This document shows, piece after piece, positions 61,101 to 64,000 of a stretch of DNA of 64,000 nt. Positions within the stretch are counted from its first letter, which is position 1, and every line of letters begins with the position of its first letter. The notes beneath the pieces are model-generated. The model did not search any database, was not told where the DNA came from, and worked only from the letters and a program-made list of their open reading frames with translations. The stretch lies in the NCBI GenBank assembly GCA_944472155.2, contig OX235279.1:120272110-120336109 (forward strand), in the 5' to 3' direction. This DNA comes from Trichobilharzia szidati (lineage: Eukaryota > Platyhelminthes > Trematoda > Strigeidida > Schistosomatidae). The position numbers and the translations under genes are program-made.

Positions 61101-63345
61101 CTGCTCTCGTAGTACCGTTTGTCAATCGCCACCATCATTCAGACAAGGTGATAACTCTGTTTCTGCACCCAGTCAAAAGCTTAATATCTCTTCCCTTGTG
61201 GATACTCAGTCACATTTGAATAATTCGCTTTCTTCTGGTAAGTTTTCCATCATTGTATTTGTTATCTGCGGTGTTTTTAGTACCTGGTGCGTATATCTTC
61301 ATTATTATTTTTTGTACTGGAATTTTTTTAGCAGGTAAATTGGATTACTGTTTGTTGAAGTCATTTTGTTAGTGAAAAGTCATCTCTATACTCCTGAGAG
61401 TGTTCAAATGACTATCTGTTTTTACTATTTAAGGCGATGTTTATTATTATTACTATTATACCATAAAAAAAGAACACTTTTGGTCTATTTTATTTCATCC
61501 TTTGAAATACAAAAATGAAATAACACTGACTTAAAGGAATTTATCACATTATACACCACTAGGCAATTTATTCTTCTCCATAAAAACGATACAAAGGTAC
61601 AAGTCGTAAAACCGTTTCTAAAGTCAGGTGAATAATGCGTTGTCGGACTTTTGGATAATTTTATAGAATTGAGTGATAAATTTCTTTATAAACCATTGTA
61701 ATCTGTAAAATCATTAAAAATAAAGTGGTAAATTGGCAGCATTTTGAAAAGCACAACCAACTGAATTGTGTGATACAGACATTGAACTATAGGCTTTCTC
61801 CTCATTTTGATTTTCCCGCATTTGATACATTATCAGATAGTGGGTAAACATTGATCAAATATCTTAAACTAGTTGGGCTCATTGGTTCTCAGTTTCTTTC
61901 GAGGTATTGTTAAGTTGTTTTTCTTAATTTTTAAATCGCTTTGATGAATGCATACTCACCATTATAATGAAGAAGCATTTGCTAGAAGTGTGGTGTGTGC
62001 TACTGATAAGATTTACCTGTAGCATATAAAGACACGTTCGTTGGCATAGAAAAATCAAATAGTAGGGAGATAGATTTGACGTCAGAGAAAGCAAATGATT
62101 CAGTGTTGCGGAGATACTTGAGAGACGTGAAAGAAAGACAATATGAAGGACAGAATTAGTACAACACGGAAGATGTTTGCAAACGGTGATTTGAAGCTAA
62201 GGTGTACATAGTTTTGATATATATAACGGTAACAAATTCTAAATAAACATTCCTTTACCAAGTCTGTCGTCTTCTACCGTTACAGAAGTAGTATCTTATG
62301 AAGAAGATATACTGTGCTTATCTGACAATGATACTCATACTGTAAGTTGAATTTAGTGTTTCAAAGCAAATCTTTAACACACATGTGATTGGGCTAATTT
62401 GACTATTATCAACATTTTCTTTCATTGAAATAGTCAGAGTCAAACCGTTTGGTTTACCTTTCTGTGATAACTGTTTTTGACTATATGGTTAACCGAATAG
62501 ATCTTAGCTAGAAGCATGCGAAAGTTCAAGGCATCAGCATTGAATTTATTGGCTTTGTTCATCTATGCTGTTATCTGATGACCATTCTATGGGAGCTAAC
62601 ACTGATCTTCACTTGTGTATCTTTTTGAAATGAATTACAAATGTAGTTTGGGTTTTTTAATAAGTTGATTTTGCATTTTATATACTTCCATTATTTTAAA
62701 AAGAATAGCGGCAAAGAAGTGTGCATATCGGTAGGATTTTACCTTAATCAGAATATTCGATTGTTCACCTTAGGGACTGACATAAAATTCTTGATTCAAT
62801 ACCTAGCAAATAAAGTGAAGCAGTTTAGTGTTGGCAAAGCATTGAAGCTATATTCTGACTGTCAATAATGCATCCTTCTTTCTTTATACATGCGTCATAA
62901 TATGAAAAACTTTTGTGTTTTTACAGAGCATATATTTTCGCCTAATCATTCGCACTGTTCATCTCTGACGAAAGACGATCACACTTACACAAAGGGGAGT
63001 TCCAATAGGACAAAATCTGTCTCTGACCGGTTACCTTGTCAAATGGCCTTTGCTCCAATAACTTTAGAACAACTACTAGATTGGATTATTATTAAACAAC
63101 TTAAATATGCATACCAAACTGGTAGTACACCTGCTACTGGCATTCAATCCGACGTAACTATCGATCTGTGTCCTTTGGGTCCAGCTATGTCGGTTTACCT
63201 AATGCTTCGAGCAATTTGTCGACAATGTGATCGTTGGGAAGCTATTGAATTCAAACAGCTGGCAAAAAGTTCATCGAAAGGAAGTACTGACGTTGCTGCA
63301 TCAAATAATCCAGAAAATGTTTCTTCTCATGTTAATCGTTCCTCG
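14031..63345 (+). CDS. AFDN: Afadin (AF-6/canoe)-like gene, ten exons, 3' part outside the window
   Basis: Afadin couples Rap/Ras GTPases and nectin-type adhesion receptors to the actin cortex at adherens junctions. Ten exons (14031-14129, 14161-14353, 18828-18940, 19938-20364, 25434-25723, 40137-40397, 55032-55727, 60736-61237, 62286-62341, 62929-63345) all have GT donors and AG acceptors, and their phases add up without a stop to 1018 codons. The domain order RA1, basic linker, RA2, FHA, Ser/Thr-rich linker, start of the DIL-type region is specific to afadin/canoe. The C-terminal half of the DIL region, the PDZ domain and the actin-binding tail are not in the window. Introns of 14.4 and 14.6 kb hold most of the repeats. 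The exon model is my own; exon 9 and the exact start are the least certain parts. Confidence 0.9.
14130..14160 (+). other. 31-base micro-intron between exons 1 and 2
   Basis: The 31 bases run from GTAAAA to TTTTTAG. Removing them joins ELSIPDE to KCEFNGVMRF, reproducing the uninterrupted conserved block of afadin, whereas reading through gives a stop. Very short 5' introns are established for schistosome genes. Confidence 0.85.
14161..14353 (+). CDS. AFDN: Afadin-like exon 2: core of the first Ras-association domain
   Basis: Reads KCEFNGVMRFFLQD, then TKCIRVSSTSKTSEVAEILKEKF and KRFGIYEHHANG before an GAG|GTTCGT donor, phase 1. The CIRVSST...V...L.EKF block is the ubiquitin-fold core of RA1, which in afadin binds activated Rap1/Ras. 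Similarity to the vertebrate protein is very high (GVMRF-QD and TKCIRVSST identical), supporting strong constraint. The basic residues of the first beta-strands that contact the GTPase effector loop appear kept (KRFHTKC). Confidence 0.93.
14354..16559 (+). other. Intron 2, first part; no other gene seen
   Basis: AT-rich intronic sequence with a short TA run at 15439-15454 and a C9 run near 16062. No coding or RNA-gene signal. Confidence 0.6.
16560..17410 (-). mobile_element. CR1-type LINE fragment (YADD-type motif to C-terminus) in intron 2
   Basis: On the minus strand, LRESMLFADDIKIWKTV gives the reverse transcriptase catalytic FADD; WALQTDLDKLAEWSNLW follows. A frameshift near 17200 leads to DLGIIVSNDLKTT, then YVKPHLEYCIQAAGP, HILERVQRVGTKLV and LPYDKRMEHLNLFPLLYRRKRGDSILAYRIL, ending in WNSLP-like NSLPDSVVSAPLVNAF after a stop at about 16700. 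It is 5'-truncated just before FADD and inactive. It lies antisense to the host gene. Confidence 0.85.
17769..18002 (+). mobile_element. tRNA-headed SINE, type 1, nearly complete
   Basis: The first 72 bases (17769-17840) look like tRNA-Gly: a 7-bp acceptor stem GCGTCGG/CCGACGC, box A TGGTACAGCGGTAG and box B GGTTCGATCCC. The anticodon arm collapses into a hairpin ACCAC-GCGT-GTGGT, so it is not a functional tRNA. A 160-base body with GGTTGGGCATGAGGCTAGC follows, ending in an A-rich tail. Copies of AATAGTTTCT on both sides (17755-17764 and 18003-18012) look like a target duplication. Transcription would be by RNA polymerase III and mobilisation by a LINE. Confidence 0.82.
18195..18565. mobile_element. 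Sm-alpha-like inverted repeat with tRNA-like promoter and hammerhead-like cores
   Basis: Two arms face each other. On the minus strand, near 18240-18310, lies a tRNA-like head (box B around CTCGAACCTAGG, and CCCAGTGGCC in reverse). The outer arms carry, in opposite orientation, a segment ATACTGCCGATG...CCCAAA..AGGATGAAACAGCTGTCC. That is close to the hammerhead arrangement CTGATGA, stem II with CCC/GGG, GAAAC, short AGCT stem III, GTC triplet. The first core box is mutated (CCGATG), while GAAAC is intact at 18468-18472. Structure and content match the tRNA-related, ribozyme-bearing schistosome Sm-alpha family. Confidence 0.7.
18828..18940 (+). CDS. AFDN: Afadin-like exon 3: end of the first Ras-association domain
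   Basis: The acceptor TTACTAG lets the two bases TT complete the split codon (Val). The frame then reads RRLTNDEYPLLVQLSW, then SKLDREGKFVLKLE and GCVQ before a CAG|GTATGC donor, phase 0. The DE-PL-VQL-W...DREG-FVLK block is the last strand-helix part of RA1 and is highly diagnostic. It is isolated by a 4.5-kb intron upstream and a 1-kb intron downstream. Confidence 0.92.
19938..20364 (+). CDS. AFDN: Afadin-like exon 4: basic linker between RA1 and RA2
   Basis: Starts after CCAATAAAG in phase 0 and ends at ACAG|GTGTGT in phase 1 (about 142 codons). The linker is poorly conserved except near its end: SSFTRTISDPEAAMQRKRQRTLEAKLIQ corresponds to the afadin block SFTRTISNPE-VMKRRRQ-KLEK that precedes RA2. 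The N-terminal part is basic (RLFRRGWSFRREK) and Ser/Asn-rich, as in other family members. The acceptor has a weak pyrimidine tract; a second AG five bases downstream would break the frame. Confidence 0.85.
20365..22062 (+). other. Intron 4, first part; no gene seen
   Basis: AT-rich. A weak tRNA-like stretch near 21185-21240 (GAGTTCGGATTCC resembles box B) is too degenerate to call. Confidence 0.55.
22063..22233 (-). mobile_element. tRNA-headed SINE, type 2
   Basis: On the minus strand the head (about 22233-22162) has GCGTCGGTGGCACAGTGG at box A and GGTTCGATCCCC at box B, like the type 1 SINE. The body is different and reads towards the tail as GGTCGGCCTGCAAAAT...TACTGAAAATACGGTGTGGC. The same body occurs at 54211-54311. 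Anticodon-arm sequence GACCATGCACATGGTC is again a simple hairpin. No clear target duplication was found. Confidence 0.78.
22234..24094 (+). other. Intron 4, middle part; microsatellite, no gene seen
   Basis: Contains a (TA)n run at 22599-22622. The rest is AT-rich intronic sequence without recognisable coding or RNA features. Confidence 0.55.
24095..24545. mobile_element. Sm-alpha-like inverted repeat with the best hammerhead-like core
   Basis: The left arm 24095-24237 is an imperfect reverse complement of the right arm 24418-24545. The centre has a minus-strand tRNA-like head with GGTTCGAACCC at 24239-24249 and an acceptor-like GGGTCC. In the right arm, GTACTGATGAAGAG, CCC, AAGCTA, GGG, CGGAAC, AACT, GTC and CAGTAC follow in hammerhead order. 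The CTGATGA box (24433-24439) is perfect, stem II pairs, GTC is the cleavage triplet, and GTAC/GTAC can form stem I; the second box has one extra G and lacks the last A. The left arm's core (24191-24230, minus) has a mutated GAAA box. Confidence 0.75.
24685..24710. repeat. (CA)n microsatellite
   Basis: Thirteen-odd CA units with a single interruption, in intron 4. Confidence 0.95.
24864..24904. repeat. (AAT)n microsatellite
   Basis: About thirteen uninterrupted AAT units, in intron 4 about 500 bases before exon 5. Confidence 0.95.
25434..25723 (+). CDS. AFDN: Afadin-like exon 5: second Ras-association domain
   Basis: After the TGTACAG acceptor the split Gly codon is completed, and the frame reads GTLKIYGGQLFPEIPYKTLL, then ISATDKVAYIIRESLNKYGL, DPDAYCLVMRN and LCDDVCPLEYLFTSSAKAAEAVITFE. 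The GGTL-IY....IPYKT-L-S-TD pattern and the A..EAL-KYGL...P-DYC block are those of afadin RA2, which also binds Rap/Ras. A single exon holds the whole domain. It ends at GAG|GTAGGT in phase 0, followed by a 14.4-kb intron. Confidence 0.95.
25724..29601 (+). other. Intron 5, first part; worn tRNA-like repeat, (TA)n hairpin, no gene seen
   Basis: A degenerate minus-strand tRNA-like head (box B GGATTCAAACCC in reverse near 26978-26992) lies in 26880-27050 and may be an old SINE. A small TA run sits near 28269-28282. Longer TA tracts at 29366-29448 are listed separately. No coding exon was seen. Confidence 0.5.
29366..29454. repeat. (TA)n tracts, one framed by GTCCC/GGGAC
   Basis: TA runs at 29366-29390 and 29404-29448. 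The second is bounded by GTCCC (29399-29403) and GGGAC (29450-29454), so the whole block can fold into one long perfect-ended hairpin. Confidence 0.9.
29602..30306 (-). mobile_element. RTE-type LINE 3' fragment, copy A
   Basis: On the minus strand, SLPSFSYLGSIVSTTARGT, EDVKASQLVRIRKARYTFIKLKSVW, LDIKNKIRILHTDVKSFLLCGSETL and RLTFINSC match the region downstream of the reverse transcriptase in RTE-clade elements (F-YLGS-I, KARIGKAR-AF--L, VLLYG-E-W, FIN-CLR). The rest to 29602 corresponds to the 3' part. It is 5'-truncated at a CAACAACAACAA stretch near 30285. It is very similar to the plus-strand copy at 41545-42185. Confidence 0.82.
30312..31120 (-). mobile_element. RTE-type LINE 3' fragment, copy B
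   Basis: Directly upstream of copy A in the same minus orientation, so the two fragments are head-to-tail. It shows LAEEAAKVGLQVNIEKTEVMK, the RTE block after the YADD-type motif, then the same KARYTSINLKSV...IKHKIRIFSTNVKSV...FINSCLRSL series as copy A. Stops and a frameshift interrupt it. It starts just after the catalytic motif, so it is 5'-truncated. Confidence 0.82.
31121..38029 (+). other. Intron 5, middle part; microsatellites, no gene seen
   Basis: Contains a (TC)n run at 31868-31892, an AAT-rich run near 32127-32168 and (TA)n at 32402-32450. A short stretch near 33040-33190 resembles 59720-59830 (see findings). Open frames here lack conserved motifs or splice context. Confidence 0.5.
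32402..32450. repeat. (TA)n microsatellite
   Basis: About 24 uninterrupted TA units in intron 5. Confidence 0.95.
38030..38480. mobile_element. Sm-alpha-like inverted repeat, both tRNA-like heads visible
   Basis: The minus-strand head at 38138-38212 has GGGTTCGAACCC and CAGTGGCTTAATGGTCC as boxes B and A, with a tRNA-Thr(TGT)-like anticodon region CTTGTAA. A second, plus-strand partial head carries CTGGGTTCGAACCCCGG at 38322-38338. The arms bear degenerate hammerhead-like segments: on the minus strand CTGGTGAACAG...CCAGGACGACACC near 38090-38128, and on the plus strand ACTTTAAAGAGTCC...GAGAAACAGCTGTCC near 38347-38383. Arms end in the shared TGGTTTTCCAATGGTTCTC block. Core boxes are mutated in both arms, so cleavage is unlikely. 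Confidence 0.7.
38481..39294 (+). other. Intron 5, later part; no gene seen
   Basis: AT-rich, with a pyrimidine-rich CTT run near 38806-38825. No coding signal was recognised. Confidence 0.5.
39295..39600 (+). pseudogene. Possible DEAD-box RNA helicase pseudogene fragment
   Basis: Two overlapping plus-strand frames together resemble the N-terminal half of a DEAD-box helicase. In the first, VSLVYKNDGNKIPVAYAL sits where motif I (A-TGSGKT-AY-LP) would be, then HHQPMSEDCEICIVYILPAD where I--VL-PTRE (motif Ia) would be. After a shift of one frame, CQQINQFINELSKLARKTSV and HGGVSVKTHEVQSNL correspond to the CQQI--E..K-A and YGG-S motif Ib region. The Walker A glycines and lysine are gone, and no intron is visible, suggesting an old processed pseudogene inside intron 5. 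The order of several weak matches supports the call; each alone would not. Confidence 0.35.
39898..39975 (-). mobile_element. Sm-alpha-like fragment, single arm
   Basis: On the minus strand GAGGACGAAACAGGTGTCC, then AATACTCCCTGG and TTTTCAATGGTTCTCC reproduce the hammerhead 3' core box (CGAAAC intact), the GTC triplet and the arm sequence seen at 18471, 24461 and 38373. The CTGATGA half and the tRNA-like head are absent. It lies about 160 bases before exon 6. Confidence 0.65.
40137..40397 (+). CDS. AFDN: Afadin-like exon 6: linker between RA2 and FHA
   Basis: The acceptor TTAATTTCAG is strong. The frame LRARPPHLIKKKPFIDL matches the afadin sequence that closes RA2 (L-RRPPDHIPKK). A Ser/Pro/Gln-rich stretch follows, then MPPVCLIEFD, which corresponds to the family's LPYLVELS block before the FHA domain. 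It ends at GGAGAA|GTAAGT, phase 0 (87 codons). It is flanked by the two largest introns of the gene. Confidence 0.92.
40398..40916 (+). other. Intron 6, first part; no gene seen
   Basis: AT-rich intronic sequence. The short open frame at 40450 has no conserved features. Confidence 0.55.
40917..42190 (+). mobile_element. RTE-type LINE fragment with reverse transcriptase remnant
   Basis: Frames joined by eye show KVGFRKGISC, then NLYLNFINFE with the motif A region (F-D-A-DSVDRE, frameshifted), VIWKLLQHYGA, RWTTDKKTVEDLDFA where the catalytic ADD would follow (lost), SLPSFSYLGSIISTTARGT and KARYTFIKLKSVW. Numerous stops and frameshifts mark it as dead. The 3' 640 bases are nearly the mirror image of copy A at 29602-30250. 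It lies in sense orientation in intron 6. Confidence 0.82.
42191..44439 (+). other. Intron 6, part; AT-rich, no gene seen
   Basis: Includes an ATT/TTA-rich run at 43755-43816 that generates spurious Asn-rich minus-strand frames. No conserved coding or RNA signal. Confidence 0.55.
44440..44880 (+). mobile_element. Worn LINE fragment, 'FTYLGS' type
   Basis: The plus frame reads NEHFTYLGSCINHN, LIPDEI, then WHDIRLFTK and KYLHSIPHVKYSDLFSINEV in shifted frames. This follows the order F-YLGS-I--G--SDEI, RRDIRLS-KGRVY, CLR-IA---W--R-SN-EV known from the region after the reverse transcriptase in a LINE type common in flatworms. Multiple stops. The piece at 60006-60240 belongs to the same type. Confidence 0.55.
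44881..45589 (+). other. Intron 6, part; no gene seen
   Basis: AT-rich sequence with no recognisable feature. Confidence 0.5.
45590..45790 (+). mobile_element. RTE-type LINE 3' tip, worn
   Basis: The sequence from GGATAGGACACGAGTGT to TGTTGAAGCCTTGTATTCC and AACCCAAGAAAG parallels the last 190 bases of the RTE fragment ending at 42190 (TGTTGAAGTCCTGTGTTGG, GAACCCAAGGG). It is diverged and has no coding capacity. Confidence 0.5.
45958..46187 (-). mobile_element. tRNA-headed SINE, type 1, complete with 12-bp target duplication
   Basis: On the minus strand, the head 46185-46112 has GCGTCGGTAGTATAGCGG at box A and GGTTCGATCCCC at box B, followed by the type 1 body (GGGCATGAGGCTAGCGACC, GGCTTGAAGC) and a short A tail. 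ACTGATTGGTTT occurs at 45946-45957 and 46188-46199, flanking the element exactly, as expected from LINE-driven insertion. This is the best-bounded SINE in the window and defines the family ends. Confidence 0.9.
46575..46787 (-). mobile_element. tRNA-headed SINE, type 1, older copy
   Basis: Same layout as the copy 400 bases upstream: minus-strand head with degraded boxes (CCAAGTTCGACTTCC for box B, CGTCAGCGGTTCAGTGG for box A), the CCTAAGCGCAAGG body and a GGAACGCAAGGGAATG tail. More substitutions than its neighbour; no clear target duplication. Confidence 0.7.
46965..47095. mobile_element. Small inverted-repeat element related to 49733-50132
   Basis: Arms 46999-47037 and 47061-47095 are reverse complements (ATTCCATTATGGGTAAATTT against its mirror), separated by only 23 bases. 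The outer 35 bases on the left (AAGAATAAAACTTGTGCACT) match the mirror of the right tip of the larger element. It looks like a deleted copy of the same family. Confidence 0.75.
47096..49719 (+). other. Intron 6, part; microsatellite-like runs, no gene seen
   Basis: Contains a GT-rich run near 48033-48057 and a TC run near 48366-48386. No conserved coding signal. Confidence 0.5.
49733..50132. mobile_element. Penelope-like or foldback element with long inverted repeats and 13-bp target duplication
   Basis: TGATCTCAAGGTG occurs at 49720-49732 and 50133-50145 and bounds a 400-base insert. Its first about 118 bases and the segment ending near 50098 are near-perfect reverse complements; the right tip has 35 extra bases. 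The inner ends of the arms contain GAGCAATAAATTGTGCTC followed by GAAACGTC, a stem plus GAAAC arrangement like the second half of a hammerhead core, which is known in Penelope-like element terminal repeats. The centre encodes a plus-strand coiled-coil-like stretch (LREELHRVTVKLNNLRNEIE). I see no reverse transcriptase or GIY-YIG domain, so it would be non-autonomous. Confidence 0.7.
50216..50573 (-). pseudogene. Unidentified protein-like stretch, two overlapping minus frames
   Basis: One minus frame (50573-50343) reads YGYMVDSNVTFQAKGIKMNG, then CFDGRLRRQNGIGFLCDSS. A second frame (50401-50216) continues with IRDMVLPPTNAIDKYLSILK. Residue composition is unusually protein-like and the base composition is less AT-rich than its surroundings, suggesting one frameshifted coding remnant. 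I do not recognise the family. It could be a processed pseudogene or a piece of a mobile-element gene; the Penelope-like insertion lies right beside it. Confidence 0.3.
50574..53319 (+). other. Intron 6, part; microsatellites, no gene seen
   Basis: Holds (TA)n at 50819-50855, a GA run at 50982-51000, and otherwise AT-rich sequence without conserved features. Confidence 0.5.
50819..50855. repeat. (TA)n microsatellite
   Basis: About 18 uninterrupted TA units in intron 6. Confidence 0.95.
53320..53540 (+). mobile_element. Very old Sm-alpha-like fragment
   Basis: GATTCTGAACTAGGATAAAA then CAACTGTTCATTGCTC, GATTTTCAAGGATTCCTTAAC and GTGACAAAATCTGG follow the order of the arm in the copies at 18465, 24455 and 38365, with many substitutions. 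Recognisable only by the series of short matches. Confidence 0.4.
54138..54311 (+). mobile_element. tRNA-headed SINE, type 2
   Basis: The head 54138-54210 has GCGTCGG/CCGACGC closing stem, GTGGCACATTGGTTATG at box A and GGTTCGATCCCC at box B, but a hairpin GACCATGCACATGGTC in place of an anticodon arm. The body (GGTCGGCCTGCAAAATTTGG, ACTGAAAATATGGTGTGGC) matches the minus-strand copy at 22063-22233. It is followed by an A-rich and GA-rich tail up to about 54340. Confidence 0.82.
54312..55031 (+). other. Intron 6, end; microsatellite, no gene seen
   Basis: GA run at 54325-54340, TA runs at 54933-54968, then the acceptor of exon 7. Confidence 0.6.
55032..55727 (+). CDS. AFDN: Afadin-like exon 7: FHA domain and following linker
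   Basis: After TCGCACTACAG the phase-0 frame reads VYVGTATASDKLHSPNMVCL, then DIETYHIMFWLPKI and, after a Lys/Ser/Asn insertion, ITEVYLNNHLLTI and ETVFWLKSGDVLRLGKGARQLKVW. The order matches the afadin FHA domain (VTEVGTEKL...I-LFGP.I..HHCDL ... ETYVEGQ.I....ML-SGM-V-FG..HVFKF). The loop between the two halves is longer than in vertebrates. The last 110 codons are a polar linker. Ends AAACAG|GTAATT, phase 0 (232 codons). Read-through past the donor gives a stop within 25 codons, so the donor is needed. Confidence 0.9.
55728..56199 (+). other. Intron 7, start; no gene seen
   Basis: AT-rich intronic sequence between exon 7 and an RTE remnant. Confidence 0.55.
56200..57560 (-). mobile_element. 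RTE-type LINE remnant: endonuclease end to reverse transcriptase linker
   Basis: On the minus strand, from 57560 downward, frames joined by eye give RTRSKREADVGLDH (the RTE endonuclease end, usually R-A-DV-SDHHL), then KLKAFIEERDTPQLKFNIQKLK. The frame 57162-56866 follows with EFWNRQLLADTEIQVC, PPTKKEVFKVAQ and LNPAEALK (usually PPT-EEI--AI...GK--GPD-IPAEALK). The end at 56600-56200 matches the post-RT block seen at 30660-30850. Most of the reverse transcriptase is missing, so it is a mosaic or deleted copy. Confidence 0.7.
57561..60005 (+). other. Intron 7, part; microsatellites, no gene seen
   Basis: Contains the TA/AG compound repeat at 58099-58163 and an ATT run at 58648-58676. No convincing coding stretch. 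Confidence 0.5.
58099..58163. repeat. Compound (TA)n(GA)n microsatellite
   Basis: About 16 TA units pass directly into about 16 AG units in intron 7. Confidence 0.95.
60006..60240 (-). mobile_element. Worn LINE fragment, 'KGRVYC' type
   Basis: The minus frame has VSARVKKVHPAFAK, then IQSLIKGRVYCTVVHSELLYGYET. This fits the block SARI-KARLAFA-LRHLW...DI-L-IKGRVYCA-VRS-LLYG-ET after the reverse transcriptase in the same LINE type as 44440-44880. Only about 75 codons survive. Confidence 0.7.
60241..60735 (+). other. Intron 7, end; no gene seen
   Basis: AT-rich sequence leading to the exon 8 acceptor. Confidence 0.6.
60736..61237 (+). CDS. AFDN: Afadin-like exon 8: Ser/Thr-rich linker between FHA and DIL regions
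   Basis: The acceptor TTTTCTTTTACAG is strong and the donor TCTG|GTAAGT is near-consensus, ending in phase 1. The encoded 167 residues are low-complexity: DSSSSSLSSCTSASETVSSD, a Thr run from an ACT repeat (60969-61030), then a polar Ser-rich stretch. No domain is recognisable; vertebrate afadin also has a disordered linker here but with no sequence similarity. The call rests on splice sites, phase fit and a long open frame in the right place, not on homology. Confidence 0.7.
61238..62285 (+). other. Intron 8; no gene seen
   Basis: AT-rich intron of 1048 bases with no repeat or coding signal. Confidence 0.6.
62286..62341 (+). CDS. AFDN: Afadin-like candidate exon 9 (56 bases, possibly a cassette exon)
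   Basis: Bounded by TACCGTTACAG and GTAAGT. In phase 1 it reads (E)VVSYEEDILCLSDNDTHT, an acidic peptide that could carry a casein-kinase-type site. There is no homology support. Its length (56, not a multiple of three) means that including it requires the downstream exon to start at 62929, whereas skipping it requires 62927; both acceptors exist. I therefore treat it as probable but possibly alternative. Confidence 0.5.
62342..62926 (+). other. Intron 9; no gene seen
   Basis: About 585 bases of AT-rich intron ending in the tandem acceptor ACAGAG at 62923-62928. Confidence 0.6.
62929..63345 (+). CDS. AFDN: Afadin-like exon 10: start of the DIL-type region
   Basis: The frame reads HIFSPNHSHCSSLTKD, a polar stretch, then LPCQMAFAPITLEQLLDWII, then LCPLGPAMSVYLMLRAICRQ and CDRWEAIEF. 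The pattern LPA-I-F......FL-AII....-FKLSP-YVLYM-CRY marks the start of the afadin region that continues into the DIL (dilute) domain shared with class V myosins. Ends TCCTCG|GTAAGT, phase 0. The remaining DIL helices and the PDZ domain must be right of the window. A Ser/Asn-rich segment at the end probably lies in a loop. Confidence 0.8.
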
Positions 63346-64000
63346 GTAAGTATTATTGATGATGAAGGACTTTCAAAATTGCTACTTTGCTTTAGTATAT
63401 AAACATAAGTATCATATTTCTAGTGTGTTTTCTTTTCATTGAATGTGGACAAATAATTTAGGAAGACAAATATTTGTAATGTTAGCCTTGTGTGTCAAAT
63501 GCATTTTAACGTTTTTCATTCTAACGCCACTTCACAATTGGTTTGAGAAAGGTTTGGAAATAGTGAAATTGATGATTGAATATTATGTGGAAACCAATCA
63601 TAAAATTTTCGGGATGTTTCGGTAATGCATCACACAGAAATCTGTGTTGAATGTATTGATAACTCGGAAGTCCATTCGAAATTCATTAGCAAGAAAATGT
63701 GCACCCCAAATCAACTGAACTCTTTTTCAGATCGAAAAATTTCTTCGAAGATTGTCGGTTTACAATAATATATCTTATATCATAATGAACTACATCTTAT
63801 CTGATTACTGTCAGTCAGGTGGCCATACTTAAAACTAATAACTGTTGCCTAAATAGTTTGTACTTTAAGCTATGGAGATAAATTGGTGTAGGCGAAGGCA
63901 GGAATTCTACCCCAAACCTCTATATTATTTGTAGTGTTAAAAAATCACATTGCTTTCACTCCCTTTGTCTTGTTCAATTATCGTGTGACGGTCAGTTCTG
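63346..64000 (+). other. Intron 10, start; no gene seen
   Basis: AT-rich sequence up to the window end, with no further exon recognised. Confidence 0.6.

Noticed and set aside
1..64000. CRISPR array, operon or other prokaryotic system
   Set aside because: No regularly spaced direct repeats, ribosome-binding sites or compact gene layout; the sequence is clearly intron-rich eukaryotic DNA.

Overview
This window looks like a piece of a trematode, very probably schistosome, nuclear genome. It is AT-rich and carries long introns with GT/AG borders, one minute 31-base 5' intron, CR1-type and RTE-type LINE remnants, tRNA-headed SINEs, and repeats that combine a tRNA-like Pol III promoter with a hammerhead-ribozyme-like core, as described for the schistosome Sm-alpha family. 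Assignment to a genus is inference. There are no prokaryotic signals.

Positions 1-6328 are a large inverted repeat. It consists of two CR1-type LINE copies facing away from each other: a 5'-truncated, internally deleted minus-strand copy (1-2128) and a longer plus-strand copy (about 2780-6328). The outer 1.7 kb of the two arms are almost identical and share the same nonsense codon, while the inner parts are clearly more diverged. Positions 6329-14030 hold no gene I can support, only two worn LINE tails (7671-8110 and 11176-11830).

From 14031 to the right edge one plus-strand gene dominates: an afadin (AF-6/canoe)-like adherens-junction scaffold. Ten coding exons with compatible phases give 1018 codons (3054 nt). 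They encode an N-terminal Ras-association domain (exons 1-3), a basic linker (exon 4), a second Ras-association domain (exon 5), a linker (exon 6), an FHA domain (exon 7), a Ser/Thr-rich linker (exons 8-9) and the start of the DIL-type region (exon 10). The rest of the DIL region and any PDZ domain would lie beyond 64000. The protein would link Ras/Rap GTPases and nectin-type adhesion to actin at cell junctions.

The introns (31 bases to about 14.6 kb) are filled with repeats: a CR1-type fragment (16560-17410), tRNA-headed SINEs (17769, 22063, 45958, 46575, 54138), four hammerhead-bearing repeats (18195, 24095, 38030, 39898) and a possible very old fifth (53320). There are also RTE remnants (29602-31120, 40917-42190, 45590-45790, 56200-57560), two pieces of a further LINE type (44440-44880, 60006-60240), and a Penelope-like or foldback element with a 13-bp target duplication (49733-50132) plus a smaller relative (46965-47095). 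A probable DEAD-box helicase pseudogene lies at 39295-39600 and an unidentified protein-like stretch at 50216-50573. The most unusual items are the mosaic LINE palindrome, the ribozyme-bearing inverted repeats, the Penelope-like element, and a 56-base candidate cassette exon whose skipping can be kept in frame by a tandem acceptor two bases apart.
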